DNA of 64,000 bases from Paraktedonobacter sp035294465 (GTDB lineage Bacteria; Chloroflexota; Ktedonobacteria; Ktedonobacterales; Ktedonobacteraceae), in NCBI GenBank assembly GCA_035294465.1, contig DATGKW010000227.1, positions 16,917 through 80,916 on the forward strand, in the 5' to 3' direction. Shown piece after piece: positions 33,134 to 42,627 of this stretch (its first letter is position 1; each line of letters opens with the position of its first letter). The translations under genes were made by a program, and so were the position numbers. Below the pieces are notes generated by a model. That model worked only from the letters and a program-made list of their open reading frames with translations, was not told the origin of the DNA and did no database searches.

Positions 33134-33937
33134 TTATTTTTGATACATGCGGCGCGTGGTGCTGCCCATGAGTTTGATTGCGCTCTTGCGTGGCATAATG
33201 CGCTGCATGAACACGTTGGCCGCGCGAAAGGTCAGGCTGGGAATGACGCTCGGCTTCTTGCCAAGAGCTGCCAGCGCTTCGGTGACGACGACCTGGGCTG
33301 TCAGAGCGACCATAGAGCCTTTGGGGGTGCTGGCTATGTAACCGGGCGTGCTCACCGCCGGAGGGCAGCAGGCCAGGACATCAACGCCCTGGCCGCGCAG
33401 TTCGTCCCAGAGTCCCTCGGCGAGCATCTGATTATACGCCTTGGTGGCCGAATAGTTGACTACCATTGCCGTGCCCAGGGAGCCTCCCAGCGAGGCCATG
33501 AGCAGGATGCCGCCGTGCCCCCGCTTGAGCATGAGCTGGCCTAGTTGATAGGCCAGCATCATCGGCGCGCGACAATTCACCGCAATCTCGGCCAGGTGAT
33601 CTTCCAGCGGGATCTCGAAATAAGGACCAATCTTCGAGATGGCCGCATTGTAGACCAGCAGGCCAATCTCAATATCGCCTGTAGCTTCGGCGATTACCGT
33701 GCCAATATCCTCGCCCGCCAGATCCAATGACAGCGTGCGTACCTCGATGGCGTGCCGCCTCTTTAGATGCTCCCCAACTGCCTCCAGCAGTTCTTTTCGC
33801 CGTGCGATCAGGACAAGATTGAGTCCTCTCGCCGCGAGCTGTTCGGCAAACTCGGCACCAAGTCCTTCGGAAGCTCCAGCGATGAGCGCCCAGGGTCCAT
33901 AGCGCGTGCGAAACCTGTCAACTGTTGTTTCATCCAT
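33134..33937 (-). CDS. short-chain dehydrogenase/reductase
   Basis: A 267-residue classical SDR: cofactor motif GASEGLG, NAAIS, active-site YSATK (Tyr-x3-Lys) and a basic ARRKE segment that favours NADP(H). ATG 33937 follows AGGAG by 8 bases. The C-terminus (VFMQRIMPRKSAIKLMGSTT) extends past the core, as in the DltE/17-beta-HSD-like group. The substrate is unknown. Confidence 0.9.
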   Translation of the reverse strand: MDETTVDRFRTRYGPWALIAGASEGLGAEFAEQLAARGLNLVLIARRKELLEAVGEHLKRRHAIEVRTLSLDLAGEDIGTVIAEATGDIEIGLLVYNAAISKIGPYFEIPLEDHLAEIAVNCRAPMMLAYQLGQLMLKRGHGGILLMASLGGSLGTAMVVNYSATKAYNQMLAEGLWDELRGQGVDVLACCPPAVSTPGYIASTPKGSMVALTAQVVVTEALAALGKKPSVIPSLTFRAANVFMQRIMPRKSAIKLMGSTTRRMYQK

Positions 33938-33953
33938 CAGAACGTCTCCTGAA

Positions 33954-34085
33954 TTATAAACGAGGCAGCACGCTCGTCGCGAAGGCGCGCAGCCTATCAA
34001 TATCGTCAAGGTCAAACCACTGGAGCATGAGTTCCTGCACGCCGGCCTGCCCGTATGCCTCGATCTGCGCGAGAATCTGTTCAGA
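33954..34085 (-). pseudogene. 3' remnant of an LLM-class F420-dependent monooxygenase
   Basis: The last 43 codons read AQIEAYGQAGVQELMLQWFD then LDDIDRLRAFATSVLPRL, the characteristic C-terminal end of luciferase-like, probably F420-dependent, oxidoreductases. The other 250 or so residues are missing: the next upstream coding sequence is an unrelated membrane-protein gene whose end overlaps this fragment. A deletion or insertion junction is likely near 34085. Confidence 0.7.
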
Positions 34086-35103
34086 CCTTACTGCTTCTGC
34101 CTTGAATTTGTTTACGCGCCGTTGTGATAATATTGTCCACCGCTTGCTGGACAACTGGATCGTTGATATCCTCATTTTGTTGTTTCAATATCGTCAAAAG
34201 GCGCTGGCGAAAGTCTTCCTCACGGAAGCGAGAAGGGTCAACGGTGTCTTTTGGCAGGTAGGGCAGGCTCAAGACACAGATCGTTACCTGTTCAAGCGTT
34301 GGCTGGGCGTCCGATGGCACATTTGCCCACGATGGATCTGGTGGGTCCCCCAGAAGTACCCAGGCAGCCGTAGAGGGTTCTTGCTTGCCCCTGATGTAGA
34401 CCGTCGCTCCATTATAATGTGGAAGCCAGTACTCGGATAGCTCAACTTCCCTGCCCTTACGCGTCAGTTCATCCTCATATACTTGTCTATGTACGACAAT
34501 CGTTTCAATTCTCTCATTCTTTCTCCCTGTTGCTTTCTCGACCCTGATCTCTCCTGTGTAGGTGCCTCCATCGGCACTGAGCTTCATCACATGGCTTGAC
34601 TCATAGTTTTTGGCCGCTGCCTCTTTACAGAGCTTCCGGAGCGCGGGCTGGCGGATCAAGAAGCTCTCGTTATGATTGTTTATAACATACCACAAAATAG
34701 TTTTGCCGATAAAGGAGAAATAGATGCTTTTAATATCAGACCAGTGTAGAACACAGATTACTTTCCGTTTCCGTTTGTTGAAGCAAATGAAGCCGTTGTC
34801 ATAGACATAGGTACGATAGGCCAGATCAAAGAAAGCTGGAAAGAAAAAGAGTGCAGCCAGAGCCAGGAAGACGAGGCCAATAATGACGCCGCCGAGAGGG
34901 CTGAAGTTGCCCCAATCATCTGGGGGAACTGATATTTGCAGGGCAAGGCCGATCAGGAATGAAGTCAGACTGAGAAGAAGAAAGACGCCTGACGACACAA
35001 TGGGGGGAAGGTTTGCTCCCAGATTTCTATATTCTTTCTGGAAATTTCCGAGGTCATTCTGGATTGCCAGCCGGGTTACCTCTTCTGAGATATGGGTTGT
35101 CAT
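34081..35103 (-). CDS. membrane protein of DUF6585-like type
   Basis: A 340-residue protein with two adjacent membrane helices (residues 30-52 and 62-84; VFLLLSLTSFLIGLALQ and GGVIIGLVFLALAALFFF). A PH-like beta region follows (YRTYVYDNGFICFNKRKRKV, then VLHWSDIKSIYF). The charged C-terminal part ends EDINDPVVQQAVDNIITTAR. The PH-like part resembles DUF6585 proteins, whose role is unknown. ATG 35103 lies 13 bases after AAGGAG, a long spacing. Its 3' end abuts the monooxygenase remnant. Confidence 0.65.
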   Translation of the reverse strand: MTTHISEEVTRLAIQNDLGNFQKEYRNLGANLPPIVSSGVFLLLSLTSFLIGLALQISVPPDDWGNFSPLGGVIIGLVFLALAALFFFPAFFDLAYRTYVYDNGFICFNKRKRKVICVLHWSDIKSIYFSFIGKTILWYVINNHNESFLIRQPALRKLCKEAAAKNYESSHVMKLSADGGTYTGEIRVEKATGRKNERIETIVVHRQVYEDELTRKGREVELSEYWLPHYNGATVYIRGKQEPSTAAWVLLGDPPDPSWANVPSDAQPTLEQVTICVLSLPYLPKDTVDPSRFREEDFRQRLLTILKQQNEDINDPVVQQAVDNIITTARKQIQGRSSKV

Positions 35104-35456
35104 AGGAAATGTTGATCTCCTTGTAGTATGCCTATTCTCCAGGATGGAAATGGCCGTATCTTGATTGAAGATGCGCGAAGACGGCAAAAATTTATAATCG
35201 TCTATCTATCATACTATATAATGCTGTCAACCTTCTTTGAGTTCTGGATGATGAGCAGACAAGACGATGGAACGTGAAGGTCGCGCTTTTGTCCTCTCTT
35301 GCCAGCACAGCGTGGGAATGAAATCACCTCCTGGGTCACAACCGGTTGAGGTCGTTTGGATTCTCTTCCAGCTTCTCACAGGAGGTGGTTTTTGCGAGCT
35401 TTTCCCTATAATCCGGGATTGCTCAGATTTTTTCTCAATGGTGAGCTGTTTGTTTG
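35104..35456. other. 353-bp intergenic region with a long-loop hairpin
   Basis: Contains TCACCTCCTG (35324-35333) pairing with CAGGAGGTGG (35379-35388), then TTTTT on the plus strand. The loop is 45 bases. It could be a terminator for a lost plus-strand gene or a structured leader. No credible ORF is seen. Confidence 0.35.
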
Positions 35457-36362
35457 CTATGCCTTATTGAGCATCACGTCGCCGCAGGCGATGGGATCGA
35501 AGCCCGTCTGGGTGGACAGGTCGGTGCCGTTGTGCAGATTGATATACCAGCCACTAGGCGGGATGGTGGTGACGTTCTGGATCATCGTTGTTGTCGTAGA
35601 TTTACCCTCGGCATCGGCCTTGACCGGCGTCAGCGAATAGACTACGGCTCCCTGGTGGACGCAACTTCCGGCGTGGATGTGTACCATGTGCTGGCTATAT
35701 GGCTGCATACCGCTGAGCGTCAACTTCACCGTCAGAGTGTGGCCGGAGAGGCTCAGGGTGGCCGTGCCGCTCACATCCTGGTTCGCCGATTGGGTTGACT
35801 CAAGCGATACCTGCACGGTCTGTGAACTCCTGAGCGAAGTATTCGAGTTAATAACGTCGCCGCAGGCAATTGCCTCAGCCTGGCTGGCCGTGGAGAGTCC
35901 TGGACCATTGTAGATGGTAAAATACCAGTTTTTGGCAGGGATGCCCTCTGCTACGACGAACTTTGAAGTCGCGCTGGCTACTCCGTATGCGTCGGCAGTC
36001 ATATTCAGAGTATAGAGTGTTCTGGCGCTGTTTGTGGCATTTATATCACTGCAACTGCCCTGATTGATATGCACAGGGTGAACGCTGTTGGGAGCCAGAC
36101 CGGTGACTTTCGACTGGATTGTTAGCATGTGAGTAGTCTGGTCCCAGGTGAGAGTCGCTGTGCCGACCGGCTGATGCTGCAAGGTAGCGGTGGCAGAGGT
36201 GCCGCCCGTAGGCGTGGATGTGGGCGTGGAACTGCCTGAAAGGCTACTACTCACAGTTGCCGAAGTGCTGTTCCCTCCTCCACAAGCGGTAAAGAGAAGC
36301 GCCAGCGCAATTAGCGCAAAAAAAGCGGAAAGTTTTTTCTTAGCAAAATATCGGTTAAACAT
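35457..36362 (-). CDS. CHRD-domain lipoprotein
   Basis: A 301-residue protein with a lipoprotein signal peptide: basic start, hydrophobic LSAFFALIALALLF, lipobox LFTAC. A Ser/Thr-rich linker follows, then two repeats resembling CHRD domains: residues 65-170 (HPVHINQGSCSDINATN then NWYFTIYNGPG) and 185-300 (HMVHIHAGSCVHQGAVVYSL then GWYINLHNGTDL). CHRD domains are extracellular and of uncertain function in bacteria. ATG 36362 follows AAGGAATT. The two repeats suggest an internal duplication. Confidence 0.85.
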   Translation of the reverse strand: MFNRYFAKKKLSAFFALIALALLFTACGGGNSTSATVSSSLSGSSTPTSTPTGGTSATATLQHQPVGTATLTWDQTTHMLTIQSKVTGLAPNSVHPVHINQGSCSDINATNSARTLYTLNMTADAYGVASATSKFVVAEGIPAKNWYFTIYNGPGLSTASQAEAIACGDVINSNTSLRSSQTVQVSLESTQSANQDVSGTATLSLSGHTLTVKLTLSGMQPYSQHMVHIHAGSCVHQGAVVYSLTPVKADAEGKSTTTTMIQNVTTIPPSGWYINLHNGTDLSTQTGFDPIACGDVMLNKA

Positions 36363-36622
36363 AGGAATTCCTTCTTCCATCACTTCATCGGCGCATAACC
36401 GCGCCGCCTCCTGGCTTCTTTTTTCCGGCGTGTACACTCACGCATTGTTTCGCGAGGCCACGCCTGCAAATTACTCTTATCTTCTAGTATACCCCTGACA
36501 AGAATTGTGAAATAGAAATATACAAAATAATCTTTTCTCGCTAAATACTTAAAGCATGAGCATGTGGATACTCGCGAATGACTGTGTGGAAAAATCGTGT
36601 CCATTCTGAGTAATTCGCCAGA

Positions 36623-36674
36623 TTTCTTGAGCATATCTTGAGATCTTCAAGCAGTTTCCTGTGCCTTTCTTGAG
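36623..36674 (+). promoter_or_regulatory. CTTGAG direct repeats upstream of the KimA-like gene
   Basis: CTTGAG at 36626-36631 and 36637-36642 (11 bp apart), preceded by TTT, and again at 36669-36674. A TACACT box (36686-36691) follows. Two 11-bp-spaced copies in the same orientation to transcription lie upstream of the usp-kdp operon. Direct repeats with 11-bp spacing are typical of OmpR/PhoB-family sites, so KdpE is the natural candidate. Confidence 0.55.
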
Positions 36675-36820
36675 AATGTATTTGTTACACTAAGGTACAG
36701 GCTTTGGACCCGGAGGATACTTTTGAGAAAGCCGGTGAGAGAGAAGAACAAAGTCAAAGCCCTGCGAGCTTCGCAACGAGTACTCACAATGGCGAGTTAA
36801 AGAAAAAAGGGAAATGTTCC

Positions 36821-38926
36821 ATGGAGCAGAGTGAACCCCAGGTTCAAATGCCAGAGGATCAAGACAAAACCAGCCATGACGCCGGGGAGCCTGCAGAGGT
36901 TGTAGACGACCCGGCTTTATTGAGACGCCGGGAAGTGCTGCTGGGCAAATATCCTGGTCAGGAACGTATCCGCATCGTGCGCCCCAGCCGTGTTTCCTTG
37001 CAGCGTGTCGATACCGGTTTGCTCAAAGCTACCGAAGCCAGTATGGCCCCGGCCAGTGGTTTTGGCCGCGTCATGTATCGGGCCAAGCGCTTTTTGATCG
37101 GCAGTCCCCTGGCAAACGAGCAGGCAGTACACGAACGCCTGACGAAATTCAAAGCCCTGGCAGTGCTCTCGTCAGATGCCATCTCGTCCGTGGCCTACGC
37201 AACCGAAGCCTGTATGGGCATTCTGATCCTTGCTGGCTCTGCGGCCCTGGGCACGCTGATTCCTATTACCATCGCAATTATCGCACTGCTTGCTATTGTC
37301 GCGCTCTCTTACAGCCAGACCATTCCTGCTTATCCTAATGGCGGTGGCTCGTATATCGTCGCTAAAGATAATCTGGGCACCCTGGCGGGACTGGTCGCCG
37401 CAGCTGCTCTCTTGATCGATTACGTTCTGACCGTCTCAGTCAGCGTCACTTCAGGGGTGCAAAACCTGGCTGTGATTTTCCAGGGCCTGAATCCGTATAT
37501 CGTCGAGGTCGATATTCTGGTGATCCTCATCATTACCATTGTGAATCTGCGCGGTATTCGTGAATCCGGCTCGGTCTTCGCTATCCCTACCTACTTCTTT
37601 ATTGTTAGTGCCTTCCTCATGATTATTGTCGGGCTTTTCAGGGGCTACGCCGACCACGCGGCTTTCGGGCATTTTCCACCGGTAAAAGGGGTCGAGACGC
37701 TGGGGCTTTTCTTGATCCTGCGCGCTTTTGCCTCCGGCTGTTCGGCGATGACCGGGACGGAGGCTATCTCGAATGGCGTGCCCGCTTTTAAAAAGCCAGA
37801 GCCGCGCAATGCCAGAATAACCCTGATTGCTATGGCGACCATTCTGGCCCTGCTCTTCGCGGGCATTACGCTGCTAACCATGACCTTCGGCATTATTCCT
37901 CAGAATGGCACTACGGTTATTGGGCAGATCGCGGCCAGAGCGTTCGGCAATAGCCCGCTGGCCTTCATGTACCCGGTTTTCCAGATCTCCATTCTGCTGA
38001 TCCTGACCCTGGCAGCCAATACCAGTTACGCGGATTTTCCGCGCCTGGCCTCGCTGCTGGCGCGCGATCACTTTCTGCCGCACCAGTTCGCTTTCCGGGG
38101 GGATCGGCTGGCCTTCTCGATTGGCATCATTTTCCTCGCTATCCTGGCCGGCCTGCTGGAGGTGACTTTTAATGGCAACACAGATCATCTCATCGACCTG
38201 TATGCCGTGGGGGTATTTATCTCCTTTACCCTTTCGCAAACCGGTATGGTGTGGCACTGGTGGCGTCTGCGTGGCCCGCACTGGCGGAGAAGTATCGTTA
38301 TCAACGGTCTGGGGGCGGTGACGACTCTGACCGTCGCTGCGATTATCACTATCTCCAAGTTTGCTCTGGGCGCCTGGGTTGTGGTCGTCTTGATTCCCCT
38401 GCTGGTGCTGATGTTCATCGGCATCCATCGCCACTACACAAAGGTAGAACGCGAGCGTACTACCACTATTCCGCCCAGGCCAGCAGAGATTCGGCACCTG
38501 TTTATTGTGCCAATCGCGGCGCTTGATGCCGTCTCTGTGCAGAGCCTATCCTACGCACGCTCAATCACCAGAAACGTGACTGCGGTTCATGTCGCGATTG
38601 ACGAAGAGGATGCTCGCAGGCTGCGCAAGACCTGGAGGGAGTGGATCGAGCAGATTGGGCCAGAGGAGAAGCTGGAACTAGTGATCATTGAATCGCCCTA
38701 TCGCTCGCTGAATGGGCCGCTGCTGGCCTATATCGATACCGTCCATGAACTCTACCCTGATGTGACCCTGACCGTCCTGCTGCCGGAGTTTGTGGTGAAC
38801 CACTGGTGGGAGCACATTCTGCACAACCAGACCGCTCTCCGCCTTAAGGCCGCGCTGCTCTTCCGCCCCGGCATTGTCGTAACAAATATGCCACAACATC
38901 TGGTCGAGCGTACCCAATCTTCTTAA
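36821..38926 (+). CDS. KimA/YdaO-like APC-superfamily potassium importer
   Basis: A 701-residue transporter with 12 predicted membrane helices, a basic N-terminal segment and a soluble C-terminal domain of about 150 residues. Family blocks are AKRFLIGSPLANEQ, KFKALAVLSSDAISSVAYAT and YPNGGGSYIVAKDNLG. KimA imports K+ with protons in other bacteria and is inhibited by c-di-AMP at its cytoplasmic domain. I found no ydaO-type riboswitch upstream. ATG 36821 follows AAGGGA by 9 bases; a TTG at 36704 would add a charged extension. The gene shares an operator-like repeat with the kdp operon and its stop overlaps the convergent exchanger stop. Confidence 0.85.
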   Translation: MEQSEPQVQMPEDQDKTSHDAGEPAEVVDDPALLRRREVLLGKYPGQERIRIVRPSRVSLQRVDTGLLKATEASMAPASGFGRVMYRAKRFLIGSPLANEQAVHERLTKFKALAVLSSDAISSVAYATEACMGILILAGSAALGTLIPITIAIIALLAIVALSYSQTIPAYPNGGGSYIVAKDNLGTLAGLVAAAALLIDYVLTVSVSVTSGVQNLAVIFQGLNPYIVEVDILVILIITIVNLRGIRESGSVFAIPTYFFIVSAFLMIIVGLFRGYADHAAFGHFPPVKGVETLGLFLILRAFASGCSAMTGTEAISNGVPAFKKPEPRNARITLIAMATILALLFAGITLLTMTFGIIPQNGTTVIGQIAARAFGNSPLAFMYPVFQISILLILTLAANTSYADFPRLASLLARDHFLPHQFAFRGDRLAFSIGIIFLAILAGLLEVTFNGNTDHLIDLYAVGVFISFTLSQTGMVWHWWRLRGPHWRRSIVINGLGAVTTLTVAAIITISKFALGAWVVVVLIPLLVLMFIGIHRHYTKVERERTTTIPPRPAEIRHLFIVPIAALDAVSVQSLSYARSITRNVTAVHVAIDEEDARRLRKTWREWIEQIGPEEKLELVIIESPYRSLNGPLLAYIDTVHELYPDVTLTVLLPEFVVNHWWEHILHNQTALRLKAALLFRPGIVVTNMPQHLVERTQSS

Positions 38927-39927
38927 AGAGTGGGCCAGCGTATGTGAGCCGTGACAAACGCCAGATACAAAATGATCATCCCGGCGCCTCCTATCCGCGT
39001 CATTCCTCTGGATGGGAGCAGCAGCAGGAGTCCGATTATCGTCATGCCAAGCAACCACCCAAGTTCGAGGAAGACACCACTTGCCGCACTTCTGGTGCCG
39101 AAGACGATGGCGGGAAGTGCCAATCCGACGATGAGATTAAGCGTATTGCTGTTGACTGTTGCGCTTACGACGGCCGCTCCTCGTCCTCGATATGCCAGAT
39201 GAAGAGCGGTGTAGGCATTCGGAATGCTCGTAAGCGAGGCCAGGATGACTCCGCCGACGAGTGCCTGGGGCAGATGCCACTCCGTGGCTAGCGTTAACGC
39301 TGCCTGCACCAATCCTATACTGGCGATGACAATCACGAGGATAGCGCAAGGAGCAAGCCAGATAAAGAGTCGCGACATTCCTGTCTGCTGGCGCTCCTGT
39401 TCTTCTTCGTGAATCTGGCCAGCAGCTTTTGCAAGCAGGTGTGCGAGGCCATCCGGCAATGGCAGGTGGTCAACGTGGCGCGGGCGGAGACTCACCAGGA
39501 TTGCATAGGGAATGAACAGCACAGCGAGCAGTACGCCGGCCAGGATAGGGGTGAGAAGGCCGAGAAGCAGAGAGGCAACAACGAGGAGGGTGAGCAATGC
39601 TACTGTGCCATCAAGCATTAACCCCTGGCGCCGCATGCGTATCTGCCCGGTAAGGGCCGCCGAGAGGCCCAGAAGCATCGCGAGATTGAAGAGGTTAGAG
39701 CCAAGCACGACTCCGCGTCCTAAATCGGCTGCACCTGCAAAGAGAGCAGCAATCGCGGCAGCGATTTCTGGCGCATCGGCTCCTAAAGCTGTCAGCAGTC
39801 CTAAGAGACCATCAGTCCACTTGAGCGTGGCTCCAAGAACGCTGAGTCCGCGTACCAGCACCTCGCTGGAGATGAGCGTTGCGGAGAGACAAATCAGAAA
39901 GACCAGTATGGCAATGCCAGTAGACAT
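38923..39927 (-). CDS. CaCA-family sodium/calcium exchanger-like protein
   Basis: A 334-residue protein with about 10 membrane helices in two inverted halves. The alpha-1 repeat reads LGADAPEIAAAIAAL then LGRGVVLGSNLFNLAML; alpha-2 reads LASLTSIPNAYTALHL then VVSATVNSNTLNLIVG. The two acidic or Asn ion-binding positions are recognisable. It exchanges cations across the membrane; Na+, K+ and Ca2+ cannot be told apart from sequence. A middle loop with EEEQERQQ is cytoplasmic. ATG 39927 follows GAGGAGG. It lies beyond the kdp terminator, so it is probably transcribed separately. Confidence 0.88.
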   Translation of the reverse strand: MSTGIAILVFLICLSATLISSEVLVRGLSVLGATLKWTDGLLGLLTALGADAPEIAAAIAALFAGAADLGRGVVLGSNLFNLAMLLGLSAALTGQIRMRRQGLMLDGTVALLTLLVVASLLLGLLTPILAGVLLAVLFIPYAILVSLRPRHVDHLPLPDGLAHLLAKAAGQIHEEEQERQQTGMSRLFIWLAPCAILVIVIASIGLVQAALTLATEWHLPQALVGGVILASLTSIPNAYTALHLAYRGRGAAVVSATVNSNTLNLIVGLALPAIVFGTRSAASGVFLELGWLLGMTIIGLLLLLPSRGMTRIGGAGMIILYLAFVTAHIRWPTL

Positions 39928-39993
39928 TCTTTCCTCCTCAGTTTCCGATCGGCCCCGGCAGCGAGCTTCGCCTTATTTGCTCCAGAAAAGAAG

Positions 39994-40032
39994 GAGAAAA
40001 AAAGCCGGGACCTGCCGACCAGGCTTCCCGGC
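39994..40032 (-). terminator. intrinsic terminator of the kdp operon
   Basis: On the minus strand GCCGGGA pairs with TCCCGGC (40004-40032, inner CCTG / CAGG), followed by TTTTTTT. It lies 94 bp after kdpE. Confidence 0.85.
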
Positions 40033-40126
40033 GCACCAGAAGTAGTTCTTTATTTGCCAGTTTATCATATTAATACATGCGGCAACAAGAGGAGTGAAGA
40101 AATCTCCTGATTTCCAGGCTTCTTCA

Positions 40127-40825
40127 TTACTCCTCGGTGCTGAAACGATATCCGACACCGGAGATAGTGAGAATAAAGCGGGGATGCGCGGGATCAGGTT
40201 CGATTTTGCGGCGCAATTGGCCGACATAGACATGGAGATAGTGGGCGTCTGCCCCATAACCAGCTCCCCAGACCTGCGAAAGGAGCATCTGGCGGGTCAT
40301 AATCTTGCCAGCGTTGTTGATCAGCGCCTTGAGTAAATCATATTCGGTTGGCGTAAGCTTCACTTCCGCGCCATTGACCGTGACCACCCGCTGAGCAAAA
40401 TCGACTTGCAGGGGGCCGGCCGTGAAGATGGGTTCGGCACCGGTCTGGGCCTGGGCGCTGTGGCGCAGGGCCACACGAATACGCGCCAGCACCTCATCCA
40501 TGCCAAAGGGTTTGGAGACGTAGTCATCGGCCCCCAGATCGAGCGCCAGCACCTTATCGCGCTCCGTGTCCTTCACCGAAAGCACAATGATAGGGAGGTT
40601 TGAGGCTGAGCGTACTTTCTTACAGACCTCCAGGCCGCTCATACCCGGCAGGCCGAGGTCAAGCAACATCAAGTCGGGACGATGGCTGGTAATCTCTTCC
40701 ATCGCCTGTTCACCGCTCTCTGCTGTAAACACATCGTAGCCATGTGCAGAGAGGTTACGCTGGAGGGCGCGCAGAATCTCTCTTTCATCATCGACTACCA
40801 GAATGCGTGCGCCACTTTTACTCAT
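40127..40825 (-). CDS. kdpE: KdpE response regulator
   Basis: A 232-residue OmpR-family regulator. The receiver domain has VVDDE, phospho-acceptor Asp56 in LLDLGLPG and KPFGMDEVLAR. The C-terminal winged helix reads LTPTEYDLLKALINNAGKIM. It activates kdp transcription at low K+ in known systems. It is the last gene of the operon, and its ATG overlaps the kinase stop by four bases (ATGA). Its likely targets here are the 11-bp CTTGAG repeats; that link is inferred. Confidence 0.93.
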   Translation of the reverse strand: MSKSGARILVVDDEREILRALQRNLSAHGYDVFTAESGEQAMEEITSHRPDLMLLDLGLPGMSGLEVCKKVRSASNLPIIVLSVKDTERDKVLALDLGADDYVSKPFGMDEVLARIRVALRHSAQAQTGAEPIFTAGPLQVDFAQRVVTVNGAEVKLTPTEYDLLKALINNAGKIMTRQMLLSQVWGAGYGADAHYLHVYVGQLRRKIEPDPAHPRFILTISGVGYRFSTEE

Positions 40826-42522
40826 ATTCGTGCCTCCTCTATTTGTGCCTCTACTCTCTCTGCCCGGTGCAGCGGTAACGTGAAACTAAAGACCGCGCCG
40901 CCACCCCGGCGGTTTTCGGCCCAGATGCGCCCGCCGTGCGCCTCGATCAATCCACGGCACACGGCCAGGCCGATGCCTGTGCCGCCCATCTTATGGGCCG
41001 GACCCGTCACGCGATAGAACTTGTCAAAGATTCGTTCGAGATCGCCGGCCGGAATGCCGGGTCCGTGGTCGGCCACCGAAACAGTTAGCTCGGTCGTGTT
41101 GGTCATAACAGCGATTTCGATGGGCGAGCCGGCCGGCGTGTAGCGCAGAGCATTCTCAAGCAAATTCGTTAACACCTGATCAATCATCAGATAATCCAGC
41201 TCGACCGGAGGCAAATCGGCAGGCAGATCGATTTTTACCTCGCGCCTTTGCAGAAGAGGCTTCATGCGTCCAAGTACATCGTGCAAAATCTCATCGATTG
41301 GATACCATTCTTTTTCGGGCTTGAGCGCCCCGCCTTCGATGCGCGATATATCCAGCAGATTCTCAACCAGGCGATTTAATCGATCAGCCTCATGCTCGAT
41401 GGCCAGAGAAAAACTGTGCCGTTCCTCTTCGCTCCACTGAATATCGTTTTGCAGAAGGCTGCTGGCCGCGGCTTTGATCGATGTGAGCGGCGTACGCAGG
41501 TCGTGTGAGACCGAGGAGATCAAGGCTGCACGCAGGGCGTCTGTGCGCTGGAGCACCTCGACTTGCAGGCTCTCGCGGCGCAGGCGCGCGTGCTCAACCA
41601 TCGAAGTTGCCTGATCGAGAAACGCCCAGAAAAAACGCGAGCTGGGATCGGAATGATTTGCCTCGCTCCCCAGGCGCTTGCTTTGGGTGAAGAGGCGCGG
41701 GTCCTCCTCTATTGATAAACAGAGCACGCCGATGACCTTCTGCCCGGTTTTCAGCGGGAAGAAGCTGAGATAACGACGGGAGGATTGAGGCATGGTCGAG
41801 CTACGTATCACGACCCGCGAAGCATAATGGCTGGCCTTATCGTGAGCGCGGGCGAAATCGTAAAGCTCGACCGTCTGTCCCTCGCGCATCACCCAGGCTG
41901 CCGTGCTTAGCTCGTCTGTGGTCAGGCGCAAGGAGGCGAGGGGCTTTTGCGCACTGGCGCGCAGGACAGGTTTGCCCCCTTCATCGGGGAGAAGAAGCAT
42001 ACAATTGCGCACGCCGCGCGAGGCAAATACCTCAACCACTGTGCGGGCCAGAACTTCCAGCTGGTGATCCAGATCTTCCTCGTTATTGGTGTCGCGCAGC
42101 AGCTCGTAGAGAATACGCGTCTCACGTTCGCGTTCACGTGCCTGCTCCGCGCGCTGGCGGAGGGCGGCAGCTAGCTGGCCGGTGATAATTGCTGTGCAGA
42201 GGAAGATGCCCAGGGCCAGCCACTCTTCCGGGTACCTGATTGTGAAGGTATAGAGCGGCTGAACCAGGAAAAAGTCAAAGGACAGGAAAGCTACCACCGA
42301 GGAGAGAACAGCGGGATACAGCCCGCGTGTGCTGGCCAGGGTCAGAACTACCACCAGGTAAACAAGCGAGATATTGGGGATGCGCGGATAAAGATGCAGA
42401 CCGTAGAGAATCATTGTCACCGCGAGGGTTCCCAGCAGCGCCGTAAGCGTATCCCAGAGAAAGTTCCTCCACGAAACTCTCTGCTTCAGGACGGATAATA
42501 AGATGTGTTTGAGCTGATACAT
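40822..42522 (-). CDS. KdpD kinase half (DUF4118-GAF-HisKA-HATPase)
   Basis: A 566-residue protein equal to the C-terminal half of KdpD. Four membrane helices occupy residues 20-120 (DUF4118; PNISLVYLVVVLTLASTRG). A GAF-like domain follows, then HisKA with SSVSHDLRTPLTSIKAAA (phospho-His) and HATPase_c with NLLENALRYTP, DHGPGIP and GGTGIGLAVC. It autophosphorylates and passes phosphate to KdpE. The sensor half is a separate upstream gene, 105 bp away, with an 8-bp inverted repeat over the intervening stop (42624-42647). Confidence 0.93.
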   Translation of the reverse strand: MYQLKHILLSVLKQRVSWRNFLWDTLTALLGTLAVTMILYGLHLYPRIPNISLVYLVVVLTLASTRGLYPAVLSSVVAFLSFDFFLVQPLYTFTIRYPEEWLALGIFLCTAIITGQLAAALRQRAEQARERERETRILYELLRDTNNEEDLDHQLEVLARTVVEVFASRGVRNCMLLLPDEGGKPVLRASAQKPLASLRLTTDELSTAAWVMREGQTVELYDFARAHDKASHYASRVVIRSSTMPQSSRRYLSFFPLKTGQKVIGVLCLSIEEDPRLFTQSKRLGSEANHSDPSSRFFWAFLDQATSMVEHARLRRESLQVEVLQRTDALRAALISSVSHDLRTPLTSIKAAASSLLQNDIQWSEEERHSFSLAIEHEADRLNRLVENLLDISRIEGGALKPEKEWYPIDEILHDVLGRMKPLLQRREVKIDLPADLPPVELDYLMIDQVLTNLLENALRYTPAGSPIEIAVMTNTTELTVSVADHGPGIPAGDLERIFDKFYRVTGPAHKMGGTGIGLAVCRGLIEAHGGRIWAENRRGGGAVFSFTLPLHRAERVEAQIEEARI

Positions 42523-42627
42523 AGTGTGTGCTCACCGGAAAAAAGCTCTCTCCTGCTTGTACCATATGCTATTCCAGGCAGAGAGTCAAGGGGAGCTTAC
42601 AAGCCAAGGCCTGGCAGGGATGATACC

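Noticed and set aside
35267..35470. 67-codon plus-strand ORF in the gap before the CHRD lipoprotein end
   Set aside because: No ribosome site, atypical composition, and it overlaps the hairpin and the lipoprotein gene end.
36500..36820. c-di-AMP (ydaO) riboswitch before the KimA-like gene
   Set aside because: Expected for some KimA genes, but I could not find the conserved riboswitch core; only CTTGAG repeats and a promoter-like region are seen.
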